Source: an uncultured Flavobacterium sp. (GTDB lineage: Bacteria; Bacteroidota; Bacteroidia; Flavobacteriales; Flavobacteriaceae). From it: a DNA stretch of 56,899 nucleotides. Both the position numbers and the translations under genes were made by a program. Each line of letters begins with the position of its first letter. The stretch's first letter is position 1. This document shows positions 25,029 to 33,095 of this stretch, in pieces. The notes below the pieces were generated by a model, which saw nothing but the letters and a program-made list of their open reading frames with translations, ran no database searches and had not been told where the DNA came from. The stretch spans positions 1 to 56,899 of the forward strand of contig NZ_CAMLMK010000006.1 of NCBI RefSeq assembly GCF_946481155.1. The letters are read 5' to 3'.

Positions 25029-25102
25029 GGCGAGGTAGCTCAGTCGGTTAGAGCGCAGGATTCATAACCCTGAGGTCACGGGTTCAACTCCCGTCTTCGC
25101 TA
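25029..25102 (+). tRNA. tRNA-Met (CAT)
   Basis: The acceptor GGCGAGG pairs with CTTCGCT (two G-U). The D arm is GCTC...GAGC and the anticodon loop TTCATAA has CAT at 25063-25065. The T arm is CGGGT TCAACTC CCGTC-like with the discriminator A at 25102. CCA is not encoded. A T at position 72 paired with G1 and the arm sequences fit an elongator tRNA-Met; a CAT anticodon could also belong to tRNA-Ile2 (lysidine-modified), which I cannot exclude. The 3' end is duplicated at 26630-26644. Confidence 0.93.
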
Positions 25103-25103
25103 C
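25089..25103 (+). repeat. Putative attL core: tRNA-Met 3' end
   Basis: The 15 bp TCCCGTCTTCGCTAC cover the T-arm and acceptor 3' part of tRNA-Met. They recur exactly at 26630-26644. A direct repeat of a tRNA 3' end is the usual core of tyrosine-integrase attachment sites. Confidence 0.75.
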
Positions 25104-25108
25104 ATTTT

Positions 25109-25148
25109 AGCCCTAATTATTTGACAATCAAATAGTTAGGGCTTTTTC
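25109..25148 (+). terminator. Intrinsic terminator of tRNA-Met
   Basis: A 16-bp stem, AGCCCTAATTATTTGA with TCAAATAGTTAGGGCT (one T-G), closes on CAA and is followed by TTTTT. It is six bases past the tRNA 3' end. Confidence 0.9.
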
Positions 25149-25160
25149 TTTGTTTTTTGG

Positions 25161-25190
25161 TTGTCAAATTCTTGTCAAACCGTTGTCATC
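25161..25190 (+). repeat. 11-bp-phased TTGTCAAA array 1
   Basis: TTGTCAAA begins at 25161 and 25172, and TTGTCATC at 25183, so units are spaced exactly 11 bp, one helical turn. The array starts 58 bp after the 15-bp core. A phased direct repeat next to an att core suggests arm-type binding sites for an integrase; this is inference. Confidence 0.7.
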
Positions 25191-25384
25191 AACCTCCTTT
25201 TAAGCCTTATAAACACAGCTGTTTTCACATGTTTTAGGTTTGTCAATCATTGTATTACTATAAATATTTATGATTCAAACGAACAGAATTATCTTATATT
25301 TATAGCTTTATATGGAAAGTTATCTTTTAAACTTGATTAATCTTCGTTACAACACTACAGGACTAACGGCAAAATTTAAATTGT

Positions 25385-25978
25385 ATGAAAAAAACGCTTC
25401 TTCTTTTAATGTTAAGTTTTTATTTTTTTGGAATAGCTCAAAAGAAAACAACTAAACAAGTAATAAAAAAACCAGTTGTCAAGGAACTGCAATTTTCTAA
25501 TAACGTTGTTCAAAAAAAAGATTTCACAGAAGTTGATGGTGAAGTTCAATGTTTAGATAAGAAAATAAAACTAAAAAACGGGGAGGACAATTTAGTTGAT
25601 GTTAAGTTTAATTTTTTTGCGAAAAAAGAGTATTTTGAAAAAACTGACGAAACTAAAATTACTTTCATGATTGAACAAGCTAACCGAAGCATAATGCGAA
25701 AAATGAAAAGTCCCTATACTTATACTCCAAGAAAAATAACTATGTCATATCTCGGCGAAAAAGACCAATGGGGAGTAGTTGTTGAATACACGGCTCAAAA
25801 TAGTTACGGCGCTTTATTAACAGGTAAAGACATAGAATATTTCTACAACGATATTCAAAGGCAAACAGACGAAACAAAAAAAGCTATTGAAAAGAACAAG
25901 GCCGAAATTGAAAAACTTAAAGAGCTAATGAAAAAAGAGAATGACAATAAAGGCAGTGATTTGGAAATTCAAAATTAA
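25385..25978 (+). CDS. Secreted hypothetical protein with C-terminal coiled coil
   Basis: A 197-residue protein I do not recognise. Signal peptide KKTLLLLMLSFYFFGIAQ is followed by a Lys/Val-rich linker (KKTTKQVIKKPVVKE). The middle part looks like mixed alpha/beta (MKSPYTYTPRKITMSYLGEK, WGVVVEYTAQNSYGA). The tail from about residue 160 is a charged helix (TKKAIEKNKAEIEKLKELMK), a likely coiled coil. It is the first gene after tRNA-Met inside the putative element, followed 27 bp later by a membrane protein gene. More AT-rich than the housekeeping genes nearby. Confidence 0.75.
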   Translation: MKKTLLLLMLSFYFFGIAQKKTTKQVIKKPVVKELQFSNNVVQKKDFTEVDGEVQCLDKKIKLKNGEDNLVDVKFNFFAKKEYFEKTDETKITFMIEQANRSIMRKMKSPYTYTPRKITMSYLGEKDQWGVVVEYTAQNSYGALLTGKDIEYFYNDIQRQTDETKKAIEKNKAEIEKLKELMKKENDNKGSDLEIQN

Positions 25979-26005
25979 TAGCTGTATTTTAAACATTATC
26001 TAACA

Positions 26006-26401
26006 ATGAATTTTAATCTTTTAATCCCCTTGTTAATTACATCATTCGTCACAATGACCGGATGGTATATCCTGCATTGGTTTGCAAAACGACGTGACAT
26101 ATTAAATAAACAAAAGGAATTACGAATAAACTATCTAATTGAAGCTTGGCGTAAATTGGAATACGCTGCCAATAGAAAAGATTTTGATAAGATTGAATAT
26201 TTAGAAAAGCCAATTGCGGATATTCAACTGTTCGGCACAAAAAAACAAATTGAATTGGCACTAGAATTGGTAACGGCTATTGTAGAAAATCGTTCAAGCA
26301 ATCTAACTGGTCTTTTAGAAGAACTTCGACAAAACTTAAGAAAGGAATTAAACCTCGAAAAAATATCTACAAGCATTCAAATCTTTAGAGTGAACAAATA
26401 A
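26006..26401 (+). CDS. Single-pass membrane protein, hypothetical
   Basis: A 131-residue protein. One transmembrane segment lies at about residues 4-25 (LLIPLLITSFVTMTGWYILHWF). It is followed by KRRDILNKQKELRINYLIEAWRKLE and a helical domain with PIADIQLFGTKKQIELALE. I have seen this RD-NK-RELRxxYLIEAxRxLE plus ADIQLFG pattern in small proteins of scattered distribution, often in accessory DNA, without a known function. It is the second gene of the putative tRNA-Met element and is probably co-transcribed with the secreted coiled-coil gene. Confidence 0.75.
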   Translation: MNFNLLIPLLITSFVTMTGWYILHWFAKRRDILNKQKELRINYLIEAWRKLEYAANRKDFDKIEYLEKPIADIQLFGTKKQIELALELVTAIVENRSSNLTGLLEELRQNLRKELNLEKISTSIQIFRVNK

Positions 26402-26522
26402 AACTTAAATGGTGAAAGGCTGGTTTAAAAATCGGTTTAGTATTTTTGTCCGCTTTTACAAACAATAAAAATTAAATTCAAAACCAAACAAAGTATTTGA
26501 TTTAACTAGAAAAAAAATAAGA

Positions 26523-26558
26523 TTTGACATTGTCAAAATCTTGTCAAATAATGTCTAA
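26523..26558 (+). repeat. Phased TTGTCAAA array 2 with palindrome
   Basis: TTTGACA-T-TGTCAAA (26523-26537) is a perfect 15-bp palindrome. Its right half is TTGTCAAA at 26530, repeated at 26541 (11 bp on), with a weaker ATGTCTAA at 26551. It lies 72-107 bp before the right-hand 15-bp core, that is, inside the right end of the putative element. Confidence 0.7.
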
Positions 26559-26580
26559 TTTAATGCTTTTTCATAAAGTA

Positions 26581-26644
26581 GGTGATTTGGTAATCAACGG
26601 GTTAGAACAGCGTAAGGCGGCAGGAGGAATCCCGTCTTCGCTAC
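26581..26644 (+). pseudogene. Displaced tRNA-Met 3' end (attR-like)
   Basis: Positions 26630-26644 repeat the last 15 bp of tRNA-Met plus one base exactly. Upstream, GGTAATCAACGGGTTAGAACAG-like sequence resembles the D arm of tRNA-Met (GGTAGCTCAGTCGGTTAGAG), but the anticodon arm is missing, so no functional tRNA can form. It is followed by its own terminator. This is either the displaced 3' end left by integration or a decayed tandem tRNA copy. Confidence 0.65.
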
Positions 26645-26653
26645 GAAAAAGGC

Positions 26654-26688
26654 AAAACCCTAATTACTCAAGTAGTTAGGGTTTTTTT
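26654..26688 (+). terminator. Terminator after the displaced tRNA 3' end
   Basis: A 14-bp stem, from AAAACCCTAATTAC to GTAGTTAGGGTTTT, closes on TCAA and is followed by T. It is related in sequence to the tRNA-Met terminator at 25109-25148 (CCCTAATTA and TAGTTAGGG shared). Confidence 0.85.
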
Positions 26689-26700
26689 ATTGCTTTTTGG

Positions 26701-26730
26701 TTGTCAAAACGCTGTCCAATTCTAGTAAAA
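26701..26730 (+). repeat. Phased TTGTCAAA array 3 (decayed)
   Basis: TTGTCAAA at 26701, then CTGTCCAA at 26712 and TAGTAAAA at 26723, keep the 11-bp register with decay. The array starts 57 bp after the 26630-26644 core, almost exactly the geometry of array 1 (58 bp). It therefore marks a second left-end-like junction. Confidence 0.6.
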
Positions 26731-26937
26731 CCCTCCTTTCTTACCCCTCTTTAAGCCTTGTAAACACAGTTACTTTTGAACATTTCAGGCTTGTAAATAT
26801 TTAGGCTCAATCAAAATATTACTTCAAACAGAATTAAATTTTCGCAAAACCATTACAATTTTACAGTATGTTTATATATTTTCGTGTTAACGGCAAGTGA
26901 ACGATATTGCGCAAATTGCCATGCTAACTTGAACAAA

Positions 26938-27363
26938 ATGATGAAATATAAACTGCATATATTTTTAGTAATTATAGCACTTAATCAGATTTGCTCTTCT
27001 TTCAAACCTATCGGTGATAATAAATTAGCCTCCATCATAAATTCTACTGCATTTATATCTCATTTTAAAATCTGTGAGAGAGATAGTGACACAATAAAAA
27101 TTTATTATAATCTAAAAGAGTCGGTAAAATATCAGCCATTTAAAATTGACTGTGGTAAAACTGCGCTAATAGAAAAAAGCAATATCTTGATCGATGTTAA
27201 TTCGAGTAATTTGGATCGAGATAGAAAAATCGTTTTATATAATATTGAAAAAATAAAAAGCAATTATCATTATAGTTTCATAGACCTTAATTCGAATTTT
27301 AGCTTGACTTTAGCTATCAATAAACAAAATAAAATTTCCATCATTAGGAAAGGTTCTTTTTAA
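26938..27363 (+). CDS. Secreted hypothetical protein
   Basis: About 141 residues if started at the ATG at 26938 (MMKYKLHIFLVIIALNQICS opens a signal peptide). The frame is open to a GTG at 26884, which seems less likely because it has no signal-peptide character. The mature part has two Cys (FKICERD and KIDCGKTA) that could pair. No family recognised. It is very AT-rich and stands alone, with a repeat-rich gap on each side (about 540 bp upstream). It belongs to the tRNA-Met accessory block. Confidence 0.6.
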   Translation: MMKYKLHIFLVIIALNQICSSFKPIGDNKLASIINSTAFISHFKICERDSDTIKIYYNLKESVKYQPFKIDCGKTALIEKSNILIDVNSSNLDRDRKIVLYNIEKIKSNYHYSFIDLNSNFSLTLAINKQNKISIIRKGSF

Positions 27364-27365
27364 AA

Positions 27366-27499
27366 ATACCTGCCGTCGACAGCGGTTTTAAGCAAGAGGA
27401 AAACTACGGCTTAATTTAAAGTTGTTTTGTATATTTGGCTTCAGCGAAAACTGGAATTTTAGTAATAAAAGTTCCCCCTGCTAAAGCCGGCGGGACGTT
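27366..27499. repeat. Long imperfect inverted repeat (cassette-junction-like)
   Basis: The left arm (about 27368-27405, CCTGCCG...GGTTTTAAGCAAGAGG) is roughly complementary to the right arm (about 27469-27497, CCCCCTGCTAAAGCCGGCGGG). The right arm ends in GACGTTATGCG. The layout, a long imperfect hairpin ending in CGTTATGC next to a small hypothetical gene, recalls integron attC sites or a dispersed flavobacterial palindrome. I cannot tell which. Confidence 0.5.
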
Positions 27500-27538
27500 A
27501 TGCGATATTTAAAAAAACGAAGAGTAAATCAAAATGCA

Positions 27539-28147
27539 ATGATTAGAATAATAACATTTCTGATTCTATTTTTGAATCTAACAGTGTACAGTCAAGACTC
27601 AAAAGTTAGAGAGGATAGTTTAATTAATAACATTGAATTAGAATTAAACAAAAAAGGAATAAGTGATTACTTTACTTATAGAGTTATTGATGAATCTTTT
27701 ATGTATTTTGAAGAAGAAACAAGAAAAACCGGCTGGTATGAAAATTACAGAACTTATATTTTCTGGTCGTCAAAAGAAGGGAATTTTGTAAAAAAAATTA
27801 ATCCAAAAAATATTTACAGAGAAGTAAAAATTGAAGACAATAAAATATTTGATTTTCTGAATAAGAATATAGCCAAAATTAAAACCGAAAAAGTTAAATC
27901 ATATCAAGAGAAAAGTGACGGGAAATTAATGAACATCGATTCAAGTGATCCTTATTATGTATTATTTAATTTCAAAACAAATGGAGTGCTTACAACTAAA
28001 ACTATCAGAACTTTCGACCTGGAAAATAATGCTAATTATCCAAACTGTAATTATGAATTCAACAGCAAGCTAAACTTAATAATATTAAATAATATGTGTC
28101 GAGAACTAACAACAAAATTGGAAAGTGAAAAGGTATTTACAAACTAA
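27539..28147 (+). CDS. Secreted hypothetical protein
   Basis: About 202 residues from the ATG at 27539, which opens a signal peptide (IRIITFLILFLNLTVYSQ). An in-frame ATG at 27500 adds 13 basic residues and overlaps the repeat junction. The mature part is acidic and lysine-rich, with aromatic motifs (FMYFEEETRKTGWYENYRTY) and a late Cys pair region (NYPNCNYEF and NNMCREL). No family recognised. It ends the accessory block after tRNA-Met and has the same low GC as the other three cargo genes. Confidence 0.65.
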   Translation: MIRIITFLILFLNLTVYSQDSKVREDSLINNIELELNKKGISDYFTYRVIDESFMYFEEETRKTGWYENYRTYIFWSSKEGNFVKKINPKNIYREVKIEDNKIFDFLNKNIAKIKTEKVKSYQEKSDGKLMNIDSSDPYYVLFNFKTNGVLTTKTIRTFDLENNANYPNCNYEFNSKLNLIILNNMCRELTTKLESEKVFTN

Positions 28148-28407
28148 TAACATCGTATGTAATTTCACAAGAAAATCTAAGTTGTGACAACTGTCAAATT
28201 CATCTCGCGAAATAATGACGTCTCAATTCTTATTTGAAATATCACACCGGTAAATCATAAACAAAAAAAGAGAAAATCTTTTGCTGACGAATCATGCAAC
28301 CGATTTTCTCTCTCTAAATTTTGACCTTGCTTTTTAATCAATAACGTAATTCGAATTGGGAATTAAGCCATTTGAAATCCGCATTGTCGCTAAATTTAAC
28401 CTATGAT
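28148..28407. other. Gap after the accessory block
   Basis: About 260 bp without a gene. TTGTGACAACTGTCAAA at 28182-28198 again contains the TGTCAAA word beside an inverted TTGTGACAA. I found no third copy of the 15-bp tRNA core. A terminator for the minus-strand genes lies at 28264-28311. Confidence 0.5.
28264..28311 (-). terminator. Intrinsic terminator for the disordered-protein genes
   Basis: AGAGAAAATC (28269-28278) pairs perfectly with GATTTTCTCT (28302-28311). On the minus strand a T tract follows, so it ends the 28408-29036 transcription unit, about 100 bp past its last stop codon. Confidence 0.75.
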
Positions 28408-28818
28408 TTATAAATCTCTGTTGGGAAATCTATTCGGATTTTCATCCTCTAAATCATTTTCTTCAGTATCAAAATTGGATCTCTTAGCTGTGTTTGTAGT
28501 ATCTAAGTTTTGATTTGCTCCTCTAGCACCTTCGTTACGAGGGTTGTTTCTGTCAGAGCCAATTTCGTTACGTGGGTCTCTTCCGGCTAATTCACTTCTG
28601 GAATCTCTTCCGGCTGCCTGACCACGAACATCTTTGTCTCGGTTAGAAGCGGGATCGCTTCCTAAATTACGATTTCTTTCAGCTTGTGAACCTGATTGTG
28701 TTGCTCCCGGATTTTTTGGATCTTTCCAGTTTGCAGCTTCATAACCCGGTTTTTTTCCTGGATTTTGGTCACCCCGGTTACCTGGACCGAAATTACCACC
28801 TTTTTTGTCTGTTGCCAT
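28408..28818 (-). CDS. Small disordered hydrophilic protein (KGG-start)
   Basis: A 136-residue protein made almost only of Gly, Asn, Asp, Arg, Ser, Pro and Glu, without hydrophobic core, signal or Cys. It begins ATDKKGGNFGPGNRGDQ, reminiscent of the KGG motif of small general-stress proteins (YciG type). Repeated AGRDSRSELAGRDPRNE-like units follow. Very likely intrinsically disordered. It lies 14 bp after a second disordered-protein gene and divergent from the Ku gene. A stress or desiccation-protection role is a guess from composition and context only. Confidence 0.7.
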   Translation of the reverse strand: MATDKKGGNFGPGNRGDQNPGKKPGYEAANWKDPKNPGATQSGSQAERNRNLGSDPASNRDKDVRGQAAGRDSRSELAGRDPRNEIGSDRNNPRNEGARGANQNLDTTNTAKRSNFDTEENDLEDENPNRFPNRDL

Positions 28819-28832
28819 AATTAATGTTTTAA

Positions 28833-29036
28833 TTAACGTTTTTTAGGTGAAGATGATCTTGTGTCTCTTCCTAAGCTTTTATCAGCTCCTAAGTTTTTGT
28901 CAGCTTTCAGGTTTTTATCAGCACTTCTTAAGTCTGATGACACTCCTGGTTTTTTCTGTTCCATTTTCTTGTCACCTTGTTTAGCTGATGACGAGGCTCC
29001 AGTTACTCTGGATCCTTTTGAATTTGAAGGTACCAT
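28833..29036 (-). CDS. Small lysine-rich disordered protein
   Basis: A 67-residue, strongly basic, hydrophilic protein with the internal repeat ADKNLKADKNLGADKSLGRD and a KKR end. No signal and no hydrophobic segment. The minus-strand frame is preferred over the opposite-strand overlapping frame because its composition and repeats match the neighbouring disordered protein. The next gene starts 14 bp downstream, so the two form a unit. DNA or RNA contact is conceivable from charge; nothing proves it. Confidence 0.65.
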   Translation of the reverse strand: MVPSNSKGSRVTGASSSAKQGDKKMEQKKPGVSSDLRSADKNLKADKNLGADKSLGRDTRSSSPKKR

Positions 29037-29238
29037 AATATAAAGATTTAAAAATTAATAGGACATAAAATTAAGGTTTAATAACCTAAACACCAAGAAG
29101 TTATGATAAAAAAGACGTTTTTTAACACTCCTTTACCTAAATTTAAATACTTCCTTATGAGTCGGATTTTTTTAATTAAATTTATATAGCGGTTGCGAGA
29201 AAATGCCGACGCACTTACTAATTTAAAAATGAAATACC

Positions 29239-30015
29239 ATGAGAGCAATATGGACAGGCTCAATCAGTTTTGGGTTGATAAACATCCCCGTTAAATTGTT
29301 TTCTGCCGTACAGGACAGCACGCTGGATCTGGACATGCTGGATAAAAAAGACCATGCCAATATCAAATTCAAACGGGTGAATGAAGGTACAGGTAAAGAA
29401 GTCGCTTTGGCCGATATCGTAAAAGGGTATAAAATCGATGATAAATACGTAATCCTTGAACCCGAAGATTTCATAGCTGCCGACGCCGAAAAAACCAAGA
29501 CCATAGAAATCCTGAATTTCGCCGATGAAAAGGAAATCGACAGCATTTACTACGAACAGCCTTATTACCTTGAACCCGATAAAGGCGCAGCAAAAGCGTA
29601 TGCTCTTTTAAGGGAAGCGCTTCAGGCTTCGGGGAAAGTAGGTGTAACAATTTTTGTGTTGCGAAACAAAGAAAGTTTAGCCATCCTAAAACCTTATGGA
29701 AATGTAATCGTCCTTAACCGCATCCGCTTTTCTCAGGAAATCAGGGATCCGGACGAACTGAAATTACCGCCGGTTTCCAAAGACAATAAAAAAGAAATGG
29801 ATATGGCCACCAAATTAGTGGATCAGCTTACGGAGAAATTCGACATCTCAGCCTACAAGGATAATTATACCGAGAAGCTTTTAAAAATCATCAAGAATAA
29901 AGCGAAAGGCAAAAAACAAGCGGTACCGAAACTCAAAGTCGTACACAAGCAAAGCGATGATTTGATGAGTATGCTGAAAGCAAGTCTGGAAGGCAAAAAA
30001 CGAAAATCTTCTTAG
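29239..30015 (+). CDS. ku: Ku protein (bacterial non-homologous end joining)
   Basis: A 258-residue protein with the bacterial Ku core: [87 protein letters not shown] and [19 protein letters not shown]. The C-terminal tail is lysine-rich, as is usual. Ku forms a homodimer ring on DNA ends and recruits LigD, which is encoded next door on the opposite strand with stop codons overlapping by 4 bp. The preceding 200 bp hold no clear TAnnTTTG element. Confidence 0.96.
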   Translation: MRAIWTGSISFGLINIPVKLFSAVQDSTLDLDMLDKKDHANIKFKRVNEGTGKEVALADIVKGYKIDDKYVILEPEDFIAADAEKTKTIEILNFADEKEIDSIYYEQPYYLEPDKGAAKAYALLREALQASGKVGVTIFVLRNKESLAILKPYGNVIVLNRIRFSQEIRDPDELKLPPVSKDNKKEMDMATKLVDQLTEKFDISAYKDNYTEKLLKIIKNKAKGKKQAVPKLKVVHKQSDDLMSMLKASLEGKKRKSS

Positions 30016-32555
30016 TCTGCCGAATTTTCGGAAAGCTTCTTAAGGATCTTTTTTAAATCGGCTCCCTTACCCAAAACCGGCTGCCATAAATCGCCTTTTT
30101 TCTCAAAGCGTTTCATTACGTTCTTAATCGTGAATTGCGAAGGCGATAATTTATTGTTGACTTCTTCCCATTCCAAAGGTGTGGAAATCGTAGCGCCGGG
30201 TTTCGGCCTTACGGAATACGGCGCGGCCAACGTCTGCCCTGCCCTGTTCTGCAGAAAATCAATATAGATCTTCTGGTTTCTTTTTTTGACGGTGCGGATG
30301 ATACTCGTAGTTTCTGGTAATCTCGTATTTACTTCACGTGCAATCAGTTCGGCGAAAATCTTGGCGGAATCATAGTCATATCTTGCTCCCAACGGAATAT
30401 AAACATGCAAACCCGTAGCGCCCGAAGTCTTGCAATAGCATTCGGTTTCCAGTTCGTCCATGATTTCTTTCACGGTGAGGGCGGTTCTGACCACTTCCTT
30501 AAAATCATCCTTCGCGGGATCGATGTCGATTACTACCCAATCGGGTTTTGTGATGTGCTTTATTGTAGAATTCCACGGATTGATTTCTATGCAGCCTAAA
30601 TTGGCCATGTACAATAAAGTCGCTTTATCATTGCACAAAAGATAATCGATGTACTTCTCGTTCGATTCGGAAAATATTTTGGTGGTCTTGAGCCAGGAAG
30701 GCACTTTATCTAAGTCGACGTCCTTCTGATAAAAACTTTCGCCTGTAATTCCGTTGGGAAAACGGTTCATCGATTGCGGACGATTTTTCAGGTACGGCAG
30801 GATCAAATCGGCGACTTCGTTATAGTATTGGACAACGTCACCTTTTGTGATGCCATCGTCCGGAAAGTAAATTTTCTTCTGATTGGTTAAATGCAGACTG
30901 ACTTTGCCGACTTTCAGATTATAATCATTTTCTGTTTGTACTTTTTCCGTTGTTTTTGCTTTTGTTTCCATATCTCCAACATTTTCGGCATCAAGTTTTG
31001 TATTGACATCCTTAGCTTTTTTATCAGTTCTCAGACCAAGAAAAACAGGATGACGCAAACTTCCGTCCTGGGTCCATTCAGTAAATTTCACCTGAGCTAC
31101 GAATTTTGGCTTCAGCCATTGGATTTTATCGCGTAATGCAATTTTATTCTTCAGGGGTGATTCGGCAATGAAAGACGGTTTAAATTTTTCGTAAAGTTCT
31201 TTCAGGGTTGCTTCCGTAAAACCGGTGCCGCATTTCCCGATGTAGGTCAATTCGTTGTCAACATATCTTCCTAACAATACGGCTCCGAAGTGTTTTCTCG
31301 AATTTTTAGGTTCTGTAATCCCGATGATAATCGCTTCTTCCTGTTGCGAGATTTTTATCTTGAGCCATTCGCTGCTTCTTTGTCCGGTGCGATAGGGACT
31401 GTCTGCTTTCTTCGCAATAATCCCTTCGAGGTTTTTCTTCTCTGCCAATTCAAAAAACGCAATCCCTTTTTCCTGAATGTGTTCCGAATAAAATACATTG
31501 GTAAGTTTTTCTTTCTTCAGCAACATCGAAACCAGTTCTTTGCGTTCTAATAAGGTCAGCTCCGAAGTATCGTTTCCGTCCAGATTCAGAATATCGAAAA
31601 CATAATATTTCAACTTCCCTTTTCCCTGCTTGAGATAATTCTGGAGCAATTGAAAGTTGGAATTCCCGGATTTATCTTCAATGACAACCTCACCATCAAG
31701 GACTGCCGTATGTTCGATTTTGCCCAATTCTTCTGCAACCGGCTTAAAATGCTTATCGAAAGAAAGATGGTTCCGGCTGAAAAGAGTAACCTCATCGGAA
31801 TTGATAACGGCAATCGTTCTGTAACCATCGTATTTTTTTTCGAAAATCCAATCTGCGTTATCGAATGGTTTTTCCGTGATGTTTGCCAGCATGGGTTTGA
31901 CGAAAGCTACACTTTTATTGCTTTTGACAGGCTTAGTATTCTCCCGGGCTTTTTTTTTACTTTCGGGAGTTTTCTTCGCTGATTTTTTCTCCAGAACCTC
32001 CAGCGTCGTTTTCGAAATAACCGACTTATTCTTTTTCAGAATATCGTCATCCGAAGCATATTTATCATCCTTTTTAATCAGCAGCCAGGCGTTTTCCTGT
32101 TTGCCTTTGAGTTTCACCAAAGAGAATTCGCCTTTCAATTTCTTTCCTTTCATGATGAAGCTTAAGCGGCCTTTATGTAAGTCGGCTTTAAGTTTCTTTT
32201 CCGGGTTGCCTTCGAATTCTTTTTCCGATGTCGTATAGGTACCGTTATCCCATACAATGACGTTTCCGGCTCCGTAATTTCCCTCGGGTATGTTTCCTTC
32301 AAAATCTTTATAACTGTACGGATGGTCTTCCACCATCATCGCCAGACGTTTGTCTTCGGGATTCATGGATGGCCCTTTTGGCACGGCCCAGCTTTTTAAA
32401 ACACCATCCATTTCCAACCGAAAATCATAATGCAGATGAGAGGCGGCATGTTTCTGAATTACAAAAACTAATTCGCCACCGGATTTTTCAACCTTGCCTT
32501 TTGGTTCGGCGGTTACCTTAAAATTACGTTTCTCATTGTATTTGCTCAGCGTCAT
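30012..32555 (-). CDS. ligD: DNA ligase D (PE-LIG-POL)
   Basis: An 847-residue three-domain end-joining enzyme in the order PE-LIG-POL. The 3'-phosphoesterase domain (about 30-145) has [26 protein letters not shown] and the following PEGNYGAG. The ATP-dependent ligase domain has EKKYDGYR, with adenylated Lys241. The primase-polymerase domain starts near 548 ([17 protein letters not shown]) with metal-binding Asp677 and Asp679 (VVIDIDP). All catalytic motifs are intact. I chose the ATG at 32555 ([10 protein letters not shown]); the open frame continues upstream without family sequence. It works with the neighbouring Ku gene to repair double-strand breaks. Confidence 0.95.
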   Translation of the reverse strand: MTLSKYNEKRNFKVTAEPKGKVEKSGGELVFVIQKHAASHLHYDFRLEMDGVLKSWAVPKGPSMNPEDKRLAMMVEDHPYSYKDFEGNIPEGNYGAGNVIVWDNGTYTTSEKEFEGNPEKKLKADLHKGRLSFIMKGKKLKGEFSLVKLKGKQENAWLLIKKDDKYASDDDILKKNKSVISKTTLEVLEKKSAKKTPESKKKARENTKPVKSNKSVAFVKPMLANITEKPFDNADWIFEKKYDGYRTIAVINSDEVTLFSRNHLSFDKHFKPVAEELGKIEHTAVLDGEVVIEDKSGNSNFQLLQNYLKQGKGKLKYYVFDILNLDGNDTSELTLLERKELVSMLLKKEKLTNVFYSEHIQEKGIAFFELAEKKNLEGIIAKKADSPYRTGQRSSEWLKIKISQQEEAIIIGITEPKNSRKHFGAVLLGRYVDNELTYIGKCGTGFTEATLKELYEKFKPSFIAESPLKNKIALRDKIQWLKPKFVAQVKFTEWTQDGSLRHPVFLGLRTDKKAKDVNTKLDAENVGDMETKAKTTEKVQTENDYNLKVGKVSLHLTNQKKIYFPDDGITKGDVVQYYNEVADLILPYLKNRPQSMNRFPNGITGESFYQKDVDLDKVPSWLKTTKIFSESNEKYIDYLLCNDKATLLYMANLGCIEINPWNSTIKHITKPDWVVIDIDPAKDDFKEVVRTALTVKEIMDELETECYCKTSGATGLHVYIPLGARYDYDSAKIFAELIAREVNTRLPETTSIIRTVKKRNQKIYIDFLQNRAGQTLAAPYSVRPKPGATISTPLEWEEVNNKLSPSQFTIKNVMKRFEKKGDLWQPVLGKGADLKKILKKLSENSAD

Positions 32556-33095
32556 GATAGGGTTATTTTCGGCATAAAGCCAACTATAAATGTATGAATT
32601 ATAACGCAATAATTAAAGTCAAAGTATTGATTAACAAATTTTTACAAACAAACAAGGAATCTAAAAGTCTGTACAAAGTGTTTTAAGATCAATGCTGAAA
32701 GCTTTTAGTTCAGCACCGAAGATATTCAACTAAAATGATCAGATCATCAGTTGATTCCTGCTTTGATGCCGAAAGAAAAAACAGCGAAGATAACTGTCAA
32801 TAGTCTCTTTTTATTATACTGAAAATCAAACACTTTAACCTTTTCATCGGTACTTAAAATCAATTCATCGAAAAGCGGAAAGCAGTTGCCATTCTTTATG
32901 ATTTTATTAACTAGCTTTAAGTAATTATTCCAAAAGCAATACTTTTTGGGGGTCAGATTAGCTTCCTAAATAAAACCACATTATTTTCAAGCTACACACC
33001 TAATAATGAAATTTTCGTTTCATCACTCCTCCTATTCTCAAAAGTAAAACCCTCAGAAAATTAAATGGATTGTTCAATTTTTAATCATGAGGATT
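32556..33095. other. Intergenic region upstream of the giant adhesin gene
   Basis: About 540 bp of AT-rich sequence between the divergent ligD and adhesin genes. No TAnnTTTG element is exact. On the minus strand a frame of 72 codons is open from 32965 to a stop at 32747-32749 but has no ATG; it could be a gene remnant (see rejected items). I see nothing else. Confidence 0.6.

Larger units (their letters stand above)
25089..26644 (+). mobile_element. Putative integrase-less element at tRNA-Met
   Basis: A 1.55-kb segment lies between two exact 15-bp copies of the tRNA-Met 3' end. Phased TTGTCAAA arrays lie inside both ends (from 25161, and 26523-26558). It carries two small genes of unknown function and lacks any recombinase. 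I read it as a remnant, or as a satellite that depends on an integrase elsewhere; a decayed tandem tRNA duplication is the alternative. Confidence 0.55.

Noticed and set aside
28861..29043. Plus-strand frame opposite the small lysine-rich protein
   Set aside because: The minus-strand frame has internal repeats and composition that match its neighbour; the plus frame is a hydrophobic shadow.
29078..29263. A 61-codon minus-strand frame overlapping the start of the Ku gene
   Set aside because: It overlaps a certain gene, has no sensible signal or fold, and is best explained as chance.
32747..32965. A 72-codon open frame on the minus strand between ligD and the adhesin gene
   Set aside because: It has no ATG or plausible start codon and no family sequence I recognise; it may be a gene remnant but random AT-rich sequence is enough to explain it.
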